Assembly: GCF_001757355.1 (NCBI RefSeq)
Contig: NZ_MINO01000023.1
Span: 1 to 57,322 of the forward strand
Direction of reading: 5' to 3'
Source: Sphingobium phenoxybenzoativorans
GTDB lineage: Bacteria > Pseudomonadota > Alphaproteobacteria > Sphingomonadales > Sphingomonadaceae
DNA: 57,322 nt
Under the pieces are notes generated by a model. It was given only the letters and a program-made list of their open reading frames with translations, was not told the DNA's origin and did no database searches. This document shows positions 8,901-18,098 of this stretch, piece after piece. The position numbers and the translations under genes are program-made. Within the stretch, counting starts at the first letter, position 1; each line of letters begins with the position of its first letter.

Positions 8901-10326
8901 GCTGCGCACGGCGGCGCTCGCGCTTGCCGCCACGAGCCTCGTTGCGACCCCGCTCCACGCCAATGTCGGCGACAGCATGGACCGCTTCATGAACGACATG
9001 GGCGGTGCGGCGAATGTCACGGGGCCGAGCGCCTTCCAGGGGCAGTCAGCGGGCTATTACAGCCTGGGCAATGTCTGGACGCGCTTCCCGCAAAAGACCA
9101 CCAACATCGCCAATCTCCAGCTGCCCCGCGCGCGGGCCGGCTGCGGCGGGATCGATATCTTCGCAGGCAGCTTCAGCTTCATCAACGCGAGCGAGATGGT
9201 CGCGCTGCTGAAAGCGGTCGCCAACAATGCCGTAGGCTTTGCCTTCAGCCTGGCGATCGACACGGTCTGCCCCGAGTGCTCGAAGATCATGCAGGAGTTC
9301 GCGCAGAAGGCGCAGCTCATGAACAATCTTTCGATCAACTCCTGCGAGATGGCGCAAGGGCTGGTCGGCGGGATCTGGCCCAAGGGCGACCTTGCCGACA
9401 AGGCGATCTGCGAAGCGATCGGCAACAGCGAGGGTATCTTCACCGACTATGCGGCGGCCAAGCATGGCTGCGGCACGCGCGGGCAGAGAAGCTCGACCAA
9501 TTCGGGAGCCGGGGCGGACTATGCCGACGTCAACCCGGCCGTCGCGCGCAACTACACCTGGCACGTCCTCAAGAAATCGGCCTTTTTCAATCCGGGCGGA
9601 ACCTTCGACCGGGAGCTCGCCGAATACGCGATGACGCTGATCGGCACGGTCATCTACGTGCCGCCCAAGGACGATGAGCCGGGCAAGTTCGTGCCGTTTG
9701 CGGGCGACGCGTCCTCGACGCTGGTCACCGCGCTGCTCGATGGGACGCAAGGCCAGACCGTCCGGGTCTTTTCCTGCGACGAGGCCGACCAGTGCCTCAA
9801 CCCGACCTTCCAGGACATGAGCCTGAGTTCAGCCAAGGCGATCCGGCCGCGGGTGGCCGCGCTCATTGGCAGCATGGTGGCTGCGATCCGCTCGGACACC
9901 GCGATTGGCGATGCCGAAAAGGAGCTGCTCCAGGTCGCTTCGGTCCCGCTTTACAAGATCCTGACGGTCCAGGCCGCCTATGGCCGGGGCATGGCGACCG
10001 ATGATCGTGACACGCTCGCCGAGATCACCAGCATCGATCTGCTCTACGCGGTGCTCGACCGGATCGTGTCCGAAGCCGGCCGCTCGATGGCGAGCTTCAT
10101 CGCCGCCGATGAGGCCAAGCTTGCGATCTGGCGTTCGCAGGTCGCGGACGTTCGCTCGAGCCTCGCGCAGCGCCAGGCGACGGGACAGGCCAAGGTCTCG
10201 GCCATCATGCAGATCATCGAGAAGACGGCGATGATCGAGAACATGCTGGCTGCCTCGATGTCGCCCTCAATGGCGGCATCGCTCGACTGGTCGCGCGCGC
10301 TCCAGTCCCGTTCCATCGTCCCCTAA
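8890..10326 (+). CDS. traH: Conjugal transfer protein TraH
   Basis: The 478-aa exported protein is of the TraH family, which in F is part of the pilus assembly complex near the outer membrane. A signal peptide (LALAATSLVATPLHANVG) is followed by MDRFMNDMGG and QSAGYYSLGNVWTRFP, which are TraH signatures. CGGIDIFAGSFSFINASE and a helical C-terminal half follow. ATG 8890 lies 11 nt inside the traF end and is preceded by AAAGGAAG. Length matches the family (about 460 aa). Confidence 0.96.
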   Translation: MISKLRTAALALAATSLVATPLHANVGDSMDRFMNDMGGAANVTGPSAFQGQSAGYYSLGNVWTRFPQKTTNIANLQLPRARAGCGGIDIFAGSFSFINASEMVALLKAVANNAVGFAFSLAIDTVCPECSKIMQEFAQKAQLMNNLSINSCEMAQGLVGGIWPKGDLADKAICEAIGNSEGIFTDYAAAKHGCGTRGQRSSTNSGAGADYADVNPAVARNYTWHVLKKSAFFNPGGTFDRELAEYAMTLIGTVIYVPPKDDEPGKFVPFAGDASSTLVTALLDGTQGQTVRVFSCDEADQCLNPTFQDMSLSSAKAIRPRVAALIGSMVAAIRSDTAIGDAEKELLQVASVPLYKILTVQAAYGRGMATDDRDTLAEITSIDLLYAVLDRIVSEAGRSMASFIAADEAKLAIWRSQVADVRSSLAQRQATGQAKVSAIMQIIEKTAMIENMLAASMSPSMAASLDWSRALQSRSIVP

Positions 10327-10339
10327 GGCGAGACAAGTC

Positions 10340-13042
10340 ATGATCGAGATCTTCACGGTCGGCGGCGGCGAGTACATCGTCAATGTCTTGAATGCCGTCG
10401 CCAGCTGGACGGGCGCGGGTGGCTACAAGAGCCTGATCCAGGTGACCATGGTGATGGGGCTGGCGCTCGCGGTCATCGTGCTGGCCTTCAACCAGGACTG
10501 GCGGGCTTGGCTCAACTGGTTCCTTGGCGCGACGCTCATCTACATGTGCCTGATGGTGCCGCGCATGGACGTTCATGTGACCGATCGGGTCAACCCAAGC
10601 CTTGCCCCGGCGAACGTCGCCAACGTGCCGCTGGGCCTCGCGCTCATGGCGAGTTTCACGAGCCAGGTCGGCGATTATCTGACCCGCTCGGCCGAGCTCG
10701 TCTTTGGCCTTCCGGACGACCTCAACTACTCGAAGAACGGCATGATCTATGGCGCGCGGCTCATGGAGGCGACGCGCTCGCTGCGCATTTCGGACCCGGA
10801 GTTTGCCGCCAATCTCGACGAGCATGTCCGGCAATGCGTGTTCTATGACCTGCTGCTTGGCCGCTACTCGATGAAGCAGCTGGCCGAGAGCGACGACATC
10901 TGGGCCACGATCGCCCCCGGCAGTGCGGCGCGGGCCCAGAAATTCCTGACGCGGCAAGCCGATGACAGCGTGACCGCGTCGATTGTCACCTGCCGCGATG
11001 CCTACACCGCTCTATCGAACCAGTGGGCCGGGCTGATCGATTCCATGGCGCTCAGCTCCGGGCGGCAGCTCTATCCGCGCCAGACCGCGGCGCTTGCCAA
11101 GACCAAGCTGCTCGCCGACCTGCCGGTCGCCTACCAATATCTCTCGGGGGTTTCGAAGAACGCGAGCGACATCTTCCGCCAGGTCCTGACGATCAACGCC
11201 ATGAACCAGGCCATGCACGGGTTCGCGGGCGCGAGCGGCACCTCCAGCATCGACGTCTTCGCCCAGACCCGCGCCGACATCCAGACCGAGCGGACCTATG
11301 CCTCGATCGCGGAGAACGCGATGAAGTGGGTGCCGATCCTCAATGTCGTGCTGACGGTCGTCTTCTACGCGATGTTCCCGGTGATCTTTCCGCTGTTCCT
11401 GATGCCCAAGACCGGGCCGGTAGCGCTGCGCGGTTACATCACCGGATTCTTCTACCTCGCGGCATGGGGCCCGCTCTTCGTGATCCTGCACATGATCCTG
11501 ATGTTCAAGGGCGCGAGTGATGTGGCGGCCGCCGGAGCCGGCACCGGGCTCTCGCTCGCGACCTTCGTAGGCATGACTGACGTCAACCGCGATATCGGGC
11601 TTCTGGCCGGCTATCTCGTGGCCTCGGTTCCGTTCCTGGCGGGCGGCGTCGCCAAGGGCGCGCTCGCGATTTCCGGGCAGGCGACCTCCTACCTCAACCC
11701 CTCGCAGAATGCGGCCGAGGAAGCGGCGCGCGAGGCGAGCACCGGCAATGTTTCGCTCGGCAACAGCAATCTCGACAATTCCACGGTCTTCTCACGCCAG
11801 TTTGCCCAAGGGGCACTTAATCCGAGCATTTCCTATGGCGCACCGCAGACGCGCGGGTTCAGCGATGTGGGCACCCAGACAACGAGCTTTGGCGAGGCGG
11901 AATTCGCGACCGTGCCGAATTCGCAGTACCCGTTCACGCCCACGCTGGGGCAGGATTTCACGAGCAGGCTCTCGACCATGGCGAGCCAGAGCCGGGGGCA
12001 GAGCGAGACCTATTCGAACCTTGCCCAGCAATCGACCAGCTCGGCTGTCACCCGGTTCAACGAGATCCGCAACGCCTACAGCCAGGGACGGTCGTCCGAG
12101 ACGGTGAGCGGCACTGGCAACAACGACAGCATCGGCACGGCATTCAGCGAGGTCGACAACGCCTCCACGACCCTGCAGCGGCAGTTCGGGCTGTCGCGCC
12201 GGGCCGCCGACGACATCACCGTGTCGTGGTTCCTCAATGGCCAGGCTAGCGCTGGCGTCGGAGGCAATCTTGGGCCAGTTGAGCTTGGTGCCAAAGCCAG
12301 CGGCGGACGAAACCAGAGCTGGACCGACAGCGACGTCGGCATCGCTTCTGAGGATCGCAACCGGATTACCGGGACGTTGCAGCAGCTTTCGGACACGCGG
12401 AATTGGTCGAGCACGCGCGAAGGATTCCTCCGCCAGACGAGCTCGAGTTCGAGTTCGCAGGTTTCGACCAGCGCCGCGGGTCTCAGCCACTCGCTGACCG
12501 AAGCGCAGACCTACTCGGTCGAAGCGCGCCGTGCCGAGGAATTGGCAAGCCGGCTCGAGAACCAGGCCTCCTGGTACGAAGGCGCGAACGCTGCCGGTTC
12601 GCTCAACCTCAGCCAGGCTTACCGGGAATGGGGCATGGCGGAGCTCGAGGCGAACCGCGACTACTATGGCCCAGTCCGCTTCGACGACATCAATTTCCAG
12701 ATGAGCACACAGGGCCAGCAGCTCCAGGCGCGGTTCGTCGAGACCTATGCCGACCGCTTGCACGATGACATTGAAGGGCAATTGACGCTGCCCGAGTTCG
12801 CGCCGGTCAGCCGTCCTGCCGTTACGAGCCAGGATAGCGTCCGCTCGCGTGGACCCAGTGGCGGCGGTGGATCAGGCAGTCTTGGTACTGCTCCTGACAC
12901 CTCGGGGATCAGCGCAGAAGTCCGCGCGGCGCAGGCACGGGGCCGTGGCCGGATCGGTCAATCCAGGGGCAATCTCGATGCGACCACCCGAGGGGCTAAG
13001 GGAGCATCGGAAGAGGCCGCAGACGAGGTCAAAGAGTGGTGA
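10340..13042 (+). CDS. traG: Conjugal transfer protein TraG (F-type)
   Basis: The 900-aa inner-membrane protein follows the F TraG plan: pilus assembly through the N-terminal half, mating-pair stabilisation and entry exclusion through the periplasmic C-terminal half. Hydrophobic segments lie near residues 30-75 and several more between about 330 and 450 (ILNVVLTVVFYAMFPVIFPL, then FVGMTDVN). A long polar Ser/Gln-rich region follows (about 480-900). ATG 10340 is 14 nt after the traH stop with an AAGGCGAG ribosome site. It is the last + strand tra gene before the orientation changes. The C-terminal tail is low-complexity. Confidence 0.93.
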   Translation: MIEIFTVGGGEYIVNVLNAVASWTGAGGYKSLIQVTMVMGLALAVIVLAFNQDWRAWLNWFLGATLIYMCLMVPRMDVHVTDRVNPSLAPANVANVPLGLALMASFTSQVGDYLTRSAELVFGLPDDLNYSKNGMIYGARLMEATRSLRISDPEFAANLDEHVRQCVFYDLLLGRYSMKQLAESDDIWATIAPGSAARAQKFLTRQADDSVTASIVTCRDAYTALSNQWAGLIDSMALSSGRQLYPRQTAALAKTKLLADLPVAYQYLSGVSKNASDIFRQVLTINAMNQAMHGFAGASGTSSIDVFAQTRADIQTERTYASIAENAMKWVPILNVVLTVVFYAMFPVIFPLFLMPKTGPVALRGYITGFFYLAAWGPLFVILHMILMFKGASDVAAAGAGTGLSLATFVGMTDVNRDIGLLAGYLVASVPFLAGGVAKGALAISGQATSYLNPSQNAAEEAAREASTGNVSLGNSNLDNSTVFSRQFAQGALNPSISYGAPQTRGFSDVGTQTTSFGEAEFATVPNSQYPFTPTLGQDFTSRLSTMASQSRGQSETYSNLAQQSTSSAVTRFNEIRNAYSQGRSSETVSGTGNNDSIGTAFSEVDNASTTLQRQFGLSRRAADDITVSWFLNGQASAGVGGNLGPVELGAKASGGRNQSWTDSDVGIASEDRNRITGTLQQLSDTRNWSSTREGFLRQTSSSSSSQVSTSAAGLSHSLTEAQTYSVEARRAEELASRLENQASWYEGANAAGSLNLSQAYREWGMAELEANRDYYGPVRFDDINFQMSTQGQQLQARFVETYADRLHDDIEGQLTLPEFAPVSRPAVTSQDSVRSRGPSGGGGSGSLGTAPDTSGISAEVRAAQARGRGRIGQSRGNLDATTRGAKGASEEAADEVKEW

Positions 13043-13046
13043 GGCC

Positions 13047-13253
13047 TTAAAGGATCAAATCGTTGATGATCACAAAAATGACGTACGCCGTAAGCAAAGT
13101 GAAGACCGTGACCATGGCGGCGCGCCCCCACGGATCGGCCCAGGTCTTCTTCCACGTGTACGCAGTCAGGCGATTTTCCGCGATGGCCCGGTCGATCTCT
13201 TTGAGACCCTTCCAGTCCTCACTCGCAACAGGGTCGTCAGATGACTTCAACAT
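13047..13253 (-). CDS. Small single-span membrane protein
   Basis: The 68-aa product is not recognised. Its soluble N-terminal part (WKGLKEIDRAIAENRLTAYTWKK) is followed by one transmembrane helix (AAMVTVFTLLTAYVIFVII) at residues 47-65. It converges on traG with 4 nt between the stops. A weak AGGTG lies before ATG 13253. Because it sits beside traG it may be an exclusion-type or transfer accessory protein, but this is only inferred from position and topology. Confidence 0.6.
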   Translation of the reverse strand: MLKSSDDPVASEDWKGLKEIDRAIAENRLTAYTWKKTWADPWGRAAMVTVFTLLTAYVIFVIINDLIL

Positions 13254-13285
13254 AGGGCACCTATTCAGCAGGCCGACTGCTCCAA

Positions 13286-13328
13286 AATCGCTGCATTATT
13301 GCAGATTTCCGGGCTTAATGCAGCGATT
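13286..13328. repeat. 13-bp perfect inverted repeat at island edge
   Basis: AATCGCTGCATTA (13286-13298) and TAATGCAGCGATT (13316-13328) are perfect inverted copies with a 17-nt spacer. They lie in the gap between the small membrane gene start (13253) and the end of the nuclease-helicase gene (13374). The stem lacks a U-run on either strand, so it is not a textbook terminator. It could be a regulatory dyad or a recombination site at the left edge of the defence cargo. Confidence 0.75.
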
Positions 13329-13373
13329 CTGACACACAAAATCATGAGTGCCAAGCGATGTTCGGCGGCATCT

Positions 13374-16300
13374 TCATGAACTGAGTTCAAGATATCGGCA
13401 GAAGGCATTCGCGAGTTGCATCTGACGAGGTGTGCGGCATTCGGCCTCGAAAACTTGCGGAGACCCGACAAGGATCGTGACGCATTTTGCGCGCGAGGTC
13501 GCAACATTCAATCTGTTGAGGCTGTACAGAAATTCCATCCCGCGCGGCGCATCGGCATGGGAGGAGCTGGCCAGCGAATAGATCGAGATTGGCGCCTCCT
13601 GGCCTTGGAACTTGTCGACCGTCCCGACCCGCGCTTGGGGTAGCCGGCGTTGGATCTCGAACACCTGGGCATTGTACGGGGCGATGATCAGTATGTCTGC
13701 GATTGCGAGCGGCTTTTCATTCCCCTCGCGATCGATCCAGGTCGCACCCTGTGCCAGTATGTCGGAGACCAGTTCGGCAATGACGTCAGCCTCTTCGGAT
13801 GAGCAATTCTGATTGCCGGAATGCTCAACGGGAACGAACCTCAGACCCGTGCCATGGGCGATCCCCTTCGCGTTCACCCGCTGCCCGGCCGCTTCTGCCT
13901 GCGCTCCGAGCTTGCCCTCGTAGAACAGCTCGGATGTGAACGCACAGATATCCGGATGAAGTCGCCAGGTGACGTCGAGAAACAGGCCTTCGTCGGGTGC
14001 GATGGTTTGCTTGCCCGAAAGCAGGTGGTCGAGCGCAGAGCAGCCGGTGCCGTCCGGATGGCTGCCTTGCATGGGTTGGTCGAGTTGCTGCGGGTCTCCG
14101 AGCAGAACCAGGGTCTTTGCCGCCTGCGAAACGGCCAGCACATTCGCCAGCGACATTTGTGCCGCCTCGTCGACAAAGAGAACGTCGAGACTTTCAAAGG
14201 CATCCTCGGTCGACCACAGCCATGCTGTGCCGCCTGCAACGCTGCAATCCGCGTTGAGCGCGGCGAAGACCTCCGCATTGTTCTTCTTCGCGAACCGCAG
14301 CCGGTCGGTTCCTTCTTCCTTGGACCCGCCTTTCGGCTTTTGAATGCAGACCAGGGGGGTATCGGTCTCCTCAGCGACCTCAATGACTTTGTTCATGAGA
14401 TTGCGGATCACCTCGTGACCATTGGCCACGATCCCGACCTTCTTGCCCTGGCGGACAAGCTCGCAAATCATGTGCCCACCGGTGTGGGTCTTGCCAGTGC
14501 CAGGAGGACCTTGGATCGGCAAGACGCCTGCTGAGATCAGAGGGGCGATACGCACACCGGCATCAAGCGGCTTTTCTTTTTCAAGCCGAACTGGGCTGCT
14601 GTCTGCTATGCGCGGCGCCACGCGCATCAGCATGTCGCGCGCTGCCTGGTAGGCTGCTCCCTCGGCCATGCCATGCTCGCACACATGGGTTGCCAGTCGG
14701 ACCAGCGATTCCTGCATCGGTTTCGACGGGACATGCTCATGCACAAAGACCGCGGCCGGATGTTCGTCCGCCATCGCCGAGGCCTTCTTGATGTCGATGG
14801 TGCGCTGTTCCCTCGAGATATCCTCAACGGTGCCCAGCGTCTGACCACCCTGCGTCCGCAGCCCTTTGCCCGCGCGGATATCGGCTTCCTGCACGGGGAA
14901 GGTGTAGCGGTCGATCGGGCACTTGGCTGTGCCACCAACCGTCTCCAGGAAGGTGAGGCCTGCAAGACCGGCGCGCTCATCGATAAGCTCGTCTGCGGAC
15001 AGATCACAGAGGCGGAAATATTCCCACCAGGTCGCCTTCTCCTCGCGGCGATGCCACTCGAGAAGATTTGCCAAGAGCCAGCGCGCATGCTGCTCGGCGG
15101 TGCGCTCTTCCGGATCGACAGGCACGTCGGCAGTCAGCTGCTCAATCAGCGGCGTGATCCGCTCGAGCCATTCGGAAAGGCCTTCGCTCGGTCCGCTTTC
15201 CCCTGGCTCCGGTCTCGTCACCTCGATGCCTCGATCGATGAGCTTAGCGCGTTCGGCCTCCAGCCAATCGCGCAGAGCCTCGGTCGAGACACAGTCGTCG
15301 CGGTTGTAGGCTTCGACGGTCTGCTTATCCTCCGGTAGAATTCCCGCCGCGTCGTTCAGTTCGAGGCTCACCTGCAGCCGGTTGAGCGCTAGGTTGGCAT
15401 CGGGAAGGCTCGCGTCCCGAACATAGCCATAGAGCGGCTCGAGCTTCTTGATGGAATAGCTCTCTACGCCGGCCCGCAGCGAATGGCGGACCACGCTCAG
15501 CAGATCGACGAAGACAAGGCCACGCAGCAGCGAATCCAGATCGTCTTCGCGCGTGCCATATCGCCCCATCAGCCGCTTGAGCGCCCCTGGTTCGTACCCG
15601 CCGTAGTGGTAGACATGAAGCTGCGGAAAGAGCTTCATTCGCTCGAGCACGAAATCGATGAATGTCTCGAAGGCTGCCTTCTCGCCAGCCCGATCAAGCG
15701 CCCAAAGCCCGCGGTACTGTGGCTCGCCCTTCTCGCTGAAGTGGAAGCCCAGGAGATACTCCAGCCCATGCTGGCCGACGAAGGAATCCCCCTCGAAGTC
15801 GAGAAAGATATCGCCCTCGCAAGGCTCAGGCAGGCAGTTGAGGCCGAAACCTGCCACCGGCGCCAGCAGTTCGTAGCGCAGTTTGCCACTGGCTCTGGTT
15901 TCAAGCTGGATCCTGGCCTGCTCGCGGACGCGGGTCAGAGATTCTTTCGAGCCACGCTCCGGCTTCCATTGCAGGGGCAGCGGCAGTTCAGCCAGCGCCG
16001 TTGCCGTGGTGACGCCATGATCCTTGAGCTCTGCGATCTGCATCGAGGAGATGCCCGCCACGAGGCAAAGGTGATCGTCATCCCGGCGTTGCTTGTCGCA
16101 GCGCGTGCTCCAATTGCAGATATCGCAGTTTGACGTCGGTTCCGGGTAGGTCTGCCCGGGCTTGTCGGTTCCGATCGCTCCAAGCAATCCCTGCTTCACC
16201 TGACGATGATAAGCGGCGAAATCGGCGAGCCGATACCGCTCCGGTGCAAAGTCGGTCCAGGGCGGGATGACGCTGGCGAAGACCGGCATGGTGCCTTGCA

Positions 16301-16772
16301 CTTCGCCAATGAGCTCGGAGTAGAGGCAAAGCTGGAGAACTGTGCCGCCTTTCGTTTCACGGGCGAGCTTGGTGTCAGCGGCTTCATAGGACCAATCGCC
16401 GAAGTCGCTTGGGGTCTCGACCCGCTGCAGAATGTCGGCACGGCCGGCCCAGGATCCGCCTCGCAGCGCCCCCTGGACGATCACGTCAACGCCCGCCCGC
16501 ATAGCGGCGATGGTTTGAGCGACGGCCTCCTCGGTGATATCCACACCGTCGATCACAACGGAAGATAGGCCTTGGGCGCGCAGATGCTCCACATAGGCCA
16601 GTTCGTGCTGCTTGCCGCGCTCCCAGAGCGCCTCGAGCGCGGGATCGAAGAATTTCGGACGTGAAAGCTCACCGCGCGCTGCCGCATGTTCCAACTGGGT
16701 CAAGTGCCGGCAGTTCAGATATCCGACCAGATCGGTAGCGCTGAGGCGCGGCGTTCCATTTTGAATTTGCAC
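13374..16772 (-). CDS. TM0106-type RecB-like nuclease fused to SF1 helicase
   Basis: The 1132-aa protein combines an N-terminal RecB/Cas4-like nuclease region of the TM0106 type (RLSATDLVGYLNCRHLTQLE, later WAGRADILQRV and EAADTKLA), a middle RNase H-like exonuclease region (DIFLDFEGDSF ... EAYNRDDCVSTEALRDW) and a C-terminal Dna2/Upf1-like SF1 helicase. Helicase motifs seen are GPPGTGKT (motif I), FVDEAAQM (II), LLGDPQQLDQP (III), DKFQGQEA (V) and LNVATSRAK (VI). Cys residues (SNCDICNWSTRCDKQ) resemble a Cas4-like iron-sulfur cluster site. GTG 16772 follows GGGGA. It is the last gene of the minus-strand McrBC operon, 18 nt after mcrC. Its likely role is DNA unwinding and degradation in defence or repair. 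Confidence 0.88.
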   Translation of the reverse strand: MQIQNGTPRLSATDLVGYLNCRHLTQLEHAAARGELSRPKFFDPALEALWERGKQHELAYVEHLRAQGLSSVVIDGVDITEEAVAQTIAAMRAGVDVIVQGALRGGSWAGRADILQRVETPSDFGDWSYEAADTKLARETKGGTVLQLCLYSELIGEVQGTMPVFASVIPPWTDFAPERYRLADFAAYHRQVKQGLLGAIGTDKPGQTYPEPTSNCDICNWSTRCDKQRRDDDHLCLVAGISSMQIAELKDHGVTTATALAELPLPLQWKPERGSKESLTRVREQARIQLETRASGKLRYELLAPVAGFGLNCLPEPCEGDIFLDFEGDSFVGQHGLEYLLGFHFSEKGEPQYRGLWALDRAGEKAAFETFIDFVLERMKLFPQLHVYHYGGYEPGALKRLMGRYGTREDDLDSLLRGLVFVDLLSVVRHSLRAGVESYSIKKLEPLYGYVRDASLPDANLALNRLQVSLELNDAAGILPEDKQTVEAYNRDDCVSTEALRDWLEAERAKLIDRGIEVTRPEPGESGPSEGLSEWLERITPLIEQLTADVPVDPEERTAEQHARWLLANLLEWHRREEKATWWEYFRLCDLSADELIDERAGLAGLTFLETVGGTAKCPIDRYTFPVQEADIRAGKGLRTQGGQTLGTVEDISREQRTIDIKKASAMADEHPAAVFVHEHVPSKPMQESLVRLATHVCEHGMAEGAAYQAARDMLMRVAPRIADSSPVRLEKEKPLDAGVRIAPLISAGVLPIQGPPGTGKTHTGGHMICELVRQGKKVGIVANGHEVIRNLMNKVIEVAEETDTPLVCIQKPKGGSKEEGTDRLRFAKKNNAEVFAALNADCSVAGGTAWLWSTEDAFESLDVLFVDEAAQMSLANVLAVSQAAKTLVLLGDPQQLDQPMQGSHPDGTGCSALDHLLSGKQTIAPDEGLFLDVTWRLHPDICAFTSELFYEGKLGAQAEAAGQRVNAKGIAHGTGLRFVPVEHSGNQNCSSEEADVIAELVSDILAQGATWIDREGNEKPLAIADILIIAPYNAQVFEIQRRLPQARVGTVDKFQGQEAPISIYSLASSSHADAPRGMEFLYSLNRLNVATSRAKCVTILVGSPQVFEAECRTPRQMQLANAFCRYLELSS

Positions 16773-16790
16773 GATTTAGTCCCCGAAAAC

Positions 16791-18098
16791 TCAGCACACT
16801 TCAGCTTCGGCAAACTCGAGCGTGAGCTGCCGTAATTGTTGGATGACGGCCTGCCGGGAGCCGAGTTCGACGCTCATCGTGTGGAGCCGGGCCTGATCCG
16901 CGCCGATCCGGTGCGAAGCCAGAGCACCAGGGCCGTCAGCCAGTGCGAAGTGATGCGGATAGAGCAGACTGAGGCAGTTGCAGTGGTAGATCTGACCATA
17001 GGCCATCATCTGATAGACGTCGGCCTGGGAGACCCCCTGCTTGGGATCATCGATCCGGGAGGAAATCCGCTTCCACTTGGTATCGATGATCTGCACGACC
17101 TCATTGCCACGCTTCACCAGAATATCGGGCCTGGTCTGAAACACCTGGCGGCCATCGGTCTCATTCTCGAGACAAAAGAGACGTCCACCTTGAAGGCTGA
17201 CGCTAAATCCTGTGCCTGAGAGCGCGCGCTTGAGCAGGCGCCCCACATACTCCTCGAACAGCGTGTTCATCTCAAAAAGAAGCGAGAAGCCATCCTGCCG
17301 GCCCATCGAACTCGTCTGGAACCGGTCGCCCAGGAGAAGCCGAGCTAGCGTGATCAGCTCCTTCCAGCGCGCGTTGGTCCGATCAAGATGCACGTCGTCC
17401 CAGCGCAATCCGCTTACCGGAACATCGGCAATGTCGGCATAGGCGAAGCCCAGCTCGGCCAGCCTGCGCTGGTTGTCCGCATTGTTCGAAACGCGCAGCA
17501 ACCGGGAGACAGCGGCTTTCATGATCTGATTGAGCGGAGTGTCAGGCGACAGTTCATCGAAACGGCAGGCGAGACGCTGGGGCGAGGCGGCGAGACTCGT
17601 AAACTGCCGCACCACATCAAGTCGCCCGCGAAGCGCGGGCAATTCATCCTCGCAGGCCATGTAGCGACGCGGCATGCCCTGACGCAGGGCGTCGGCAAGC
17701 TTGCGGGAAAACAGCCCGATCAAGACTTCGAGCAAGGTGTCGCGTTGAGAGCCAAGCGCCGTCAACGTCCCGCTGTCGATTTCCAGATCGAGCGCGACGG
17801 CCAGCATATGCACCAGCCGATCCCGTAAGTAGCCGCGATTGTCGGGATCGCTCGCTGAAGGCTTCGCATCGATCTTGGGCAGGATCTCCAGCGCACACCC
17901 ATCAGCGACAATCACGCCCACGACCTGACGCGCCCCAAGGGAATGCCGGCCATGCTCCAGGATTCCCTTGCCATTCTTGCCGGCCAAAGGAGAGCGGCGC
18001 GCAACGGCGACAAGCCTGTCTGCTGCCCATTCAGGGATGCATTCCTCACCCTCGCCATAAGCGAGCGATTGCCATTCGAGGAGCGATCGCCGGATCAC
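16791..18098 (-). CDS. mcrC: McrC-like subunit of a type IV restriction system
   Basis: The 435-aa protein is the nuclease partner of McrB. It begins VIRRSLLEWQSLAYGEGEE (GTG 18098, overlapping the mcrB stop as GTGA). The frame is open upstream but only inside mcrB. The family pattern includes LEILPKID early, RRYMACEDELPALRGRLDV in the middle and the PD-(D/E)xK site near the end (TRPDILVKRGNEVVQIIDTKW: D, D, K). In the McrBC system McrC binds the McrB GTPase ring and cleaves DNA carrying modified bases. Length is a little above E. coli McrC (348 aa), as is common for such variants. Confidence 0.92.
   Translation of the reverse strand: MIRRSLLEWQSLAYGEGEECIPEWAADRLVAVARRSPLAGKNGKGILEHGRHSLGARQVVGVIVADGCALEILPKIDAKPSASDPDNRGYLRDRLVHMLAVALDLEIDSGTLTALGSQRDTLLEVLIGLFSRKLADALRQGMPRRYMACEDELPALRGRLDVVRQFTSLAASPQRLACRFDELSPDTPLNQIMKAAVSRLLRVSNNADNQRRLAELGFAYADIADVPVSGLRWDDVHLDRTNARWKELITLARLLLGDRFQTSSMGRQDGFSLLFEMNTLFEEYVGRLLKRALSGTGFSVSLQGGRLFCLENETDGRQVFQTRPDILVKRGNEVVQIIDTKWKRISSRIDDPKQGVSQADVYQMMAYGQIYHCNCLSLLYPHHFALADGPGALASHRIGADQARLHTMSVELGSRQAVIQQLRQLTLEFAEAEVC

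Noticed and set aside
13286..13328. Intrinsic terminator for traG or the nuclease-helicase gene
   Set aside because: The stem is perfect but neither strand has a U-run after it, so a terminator call is not supported.
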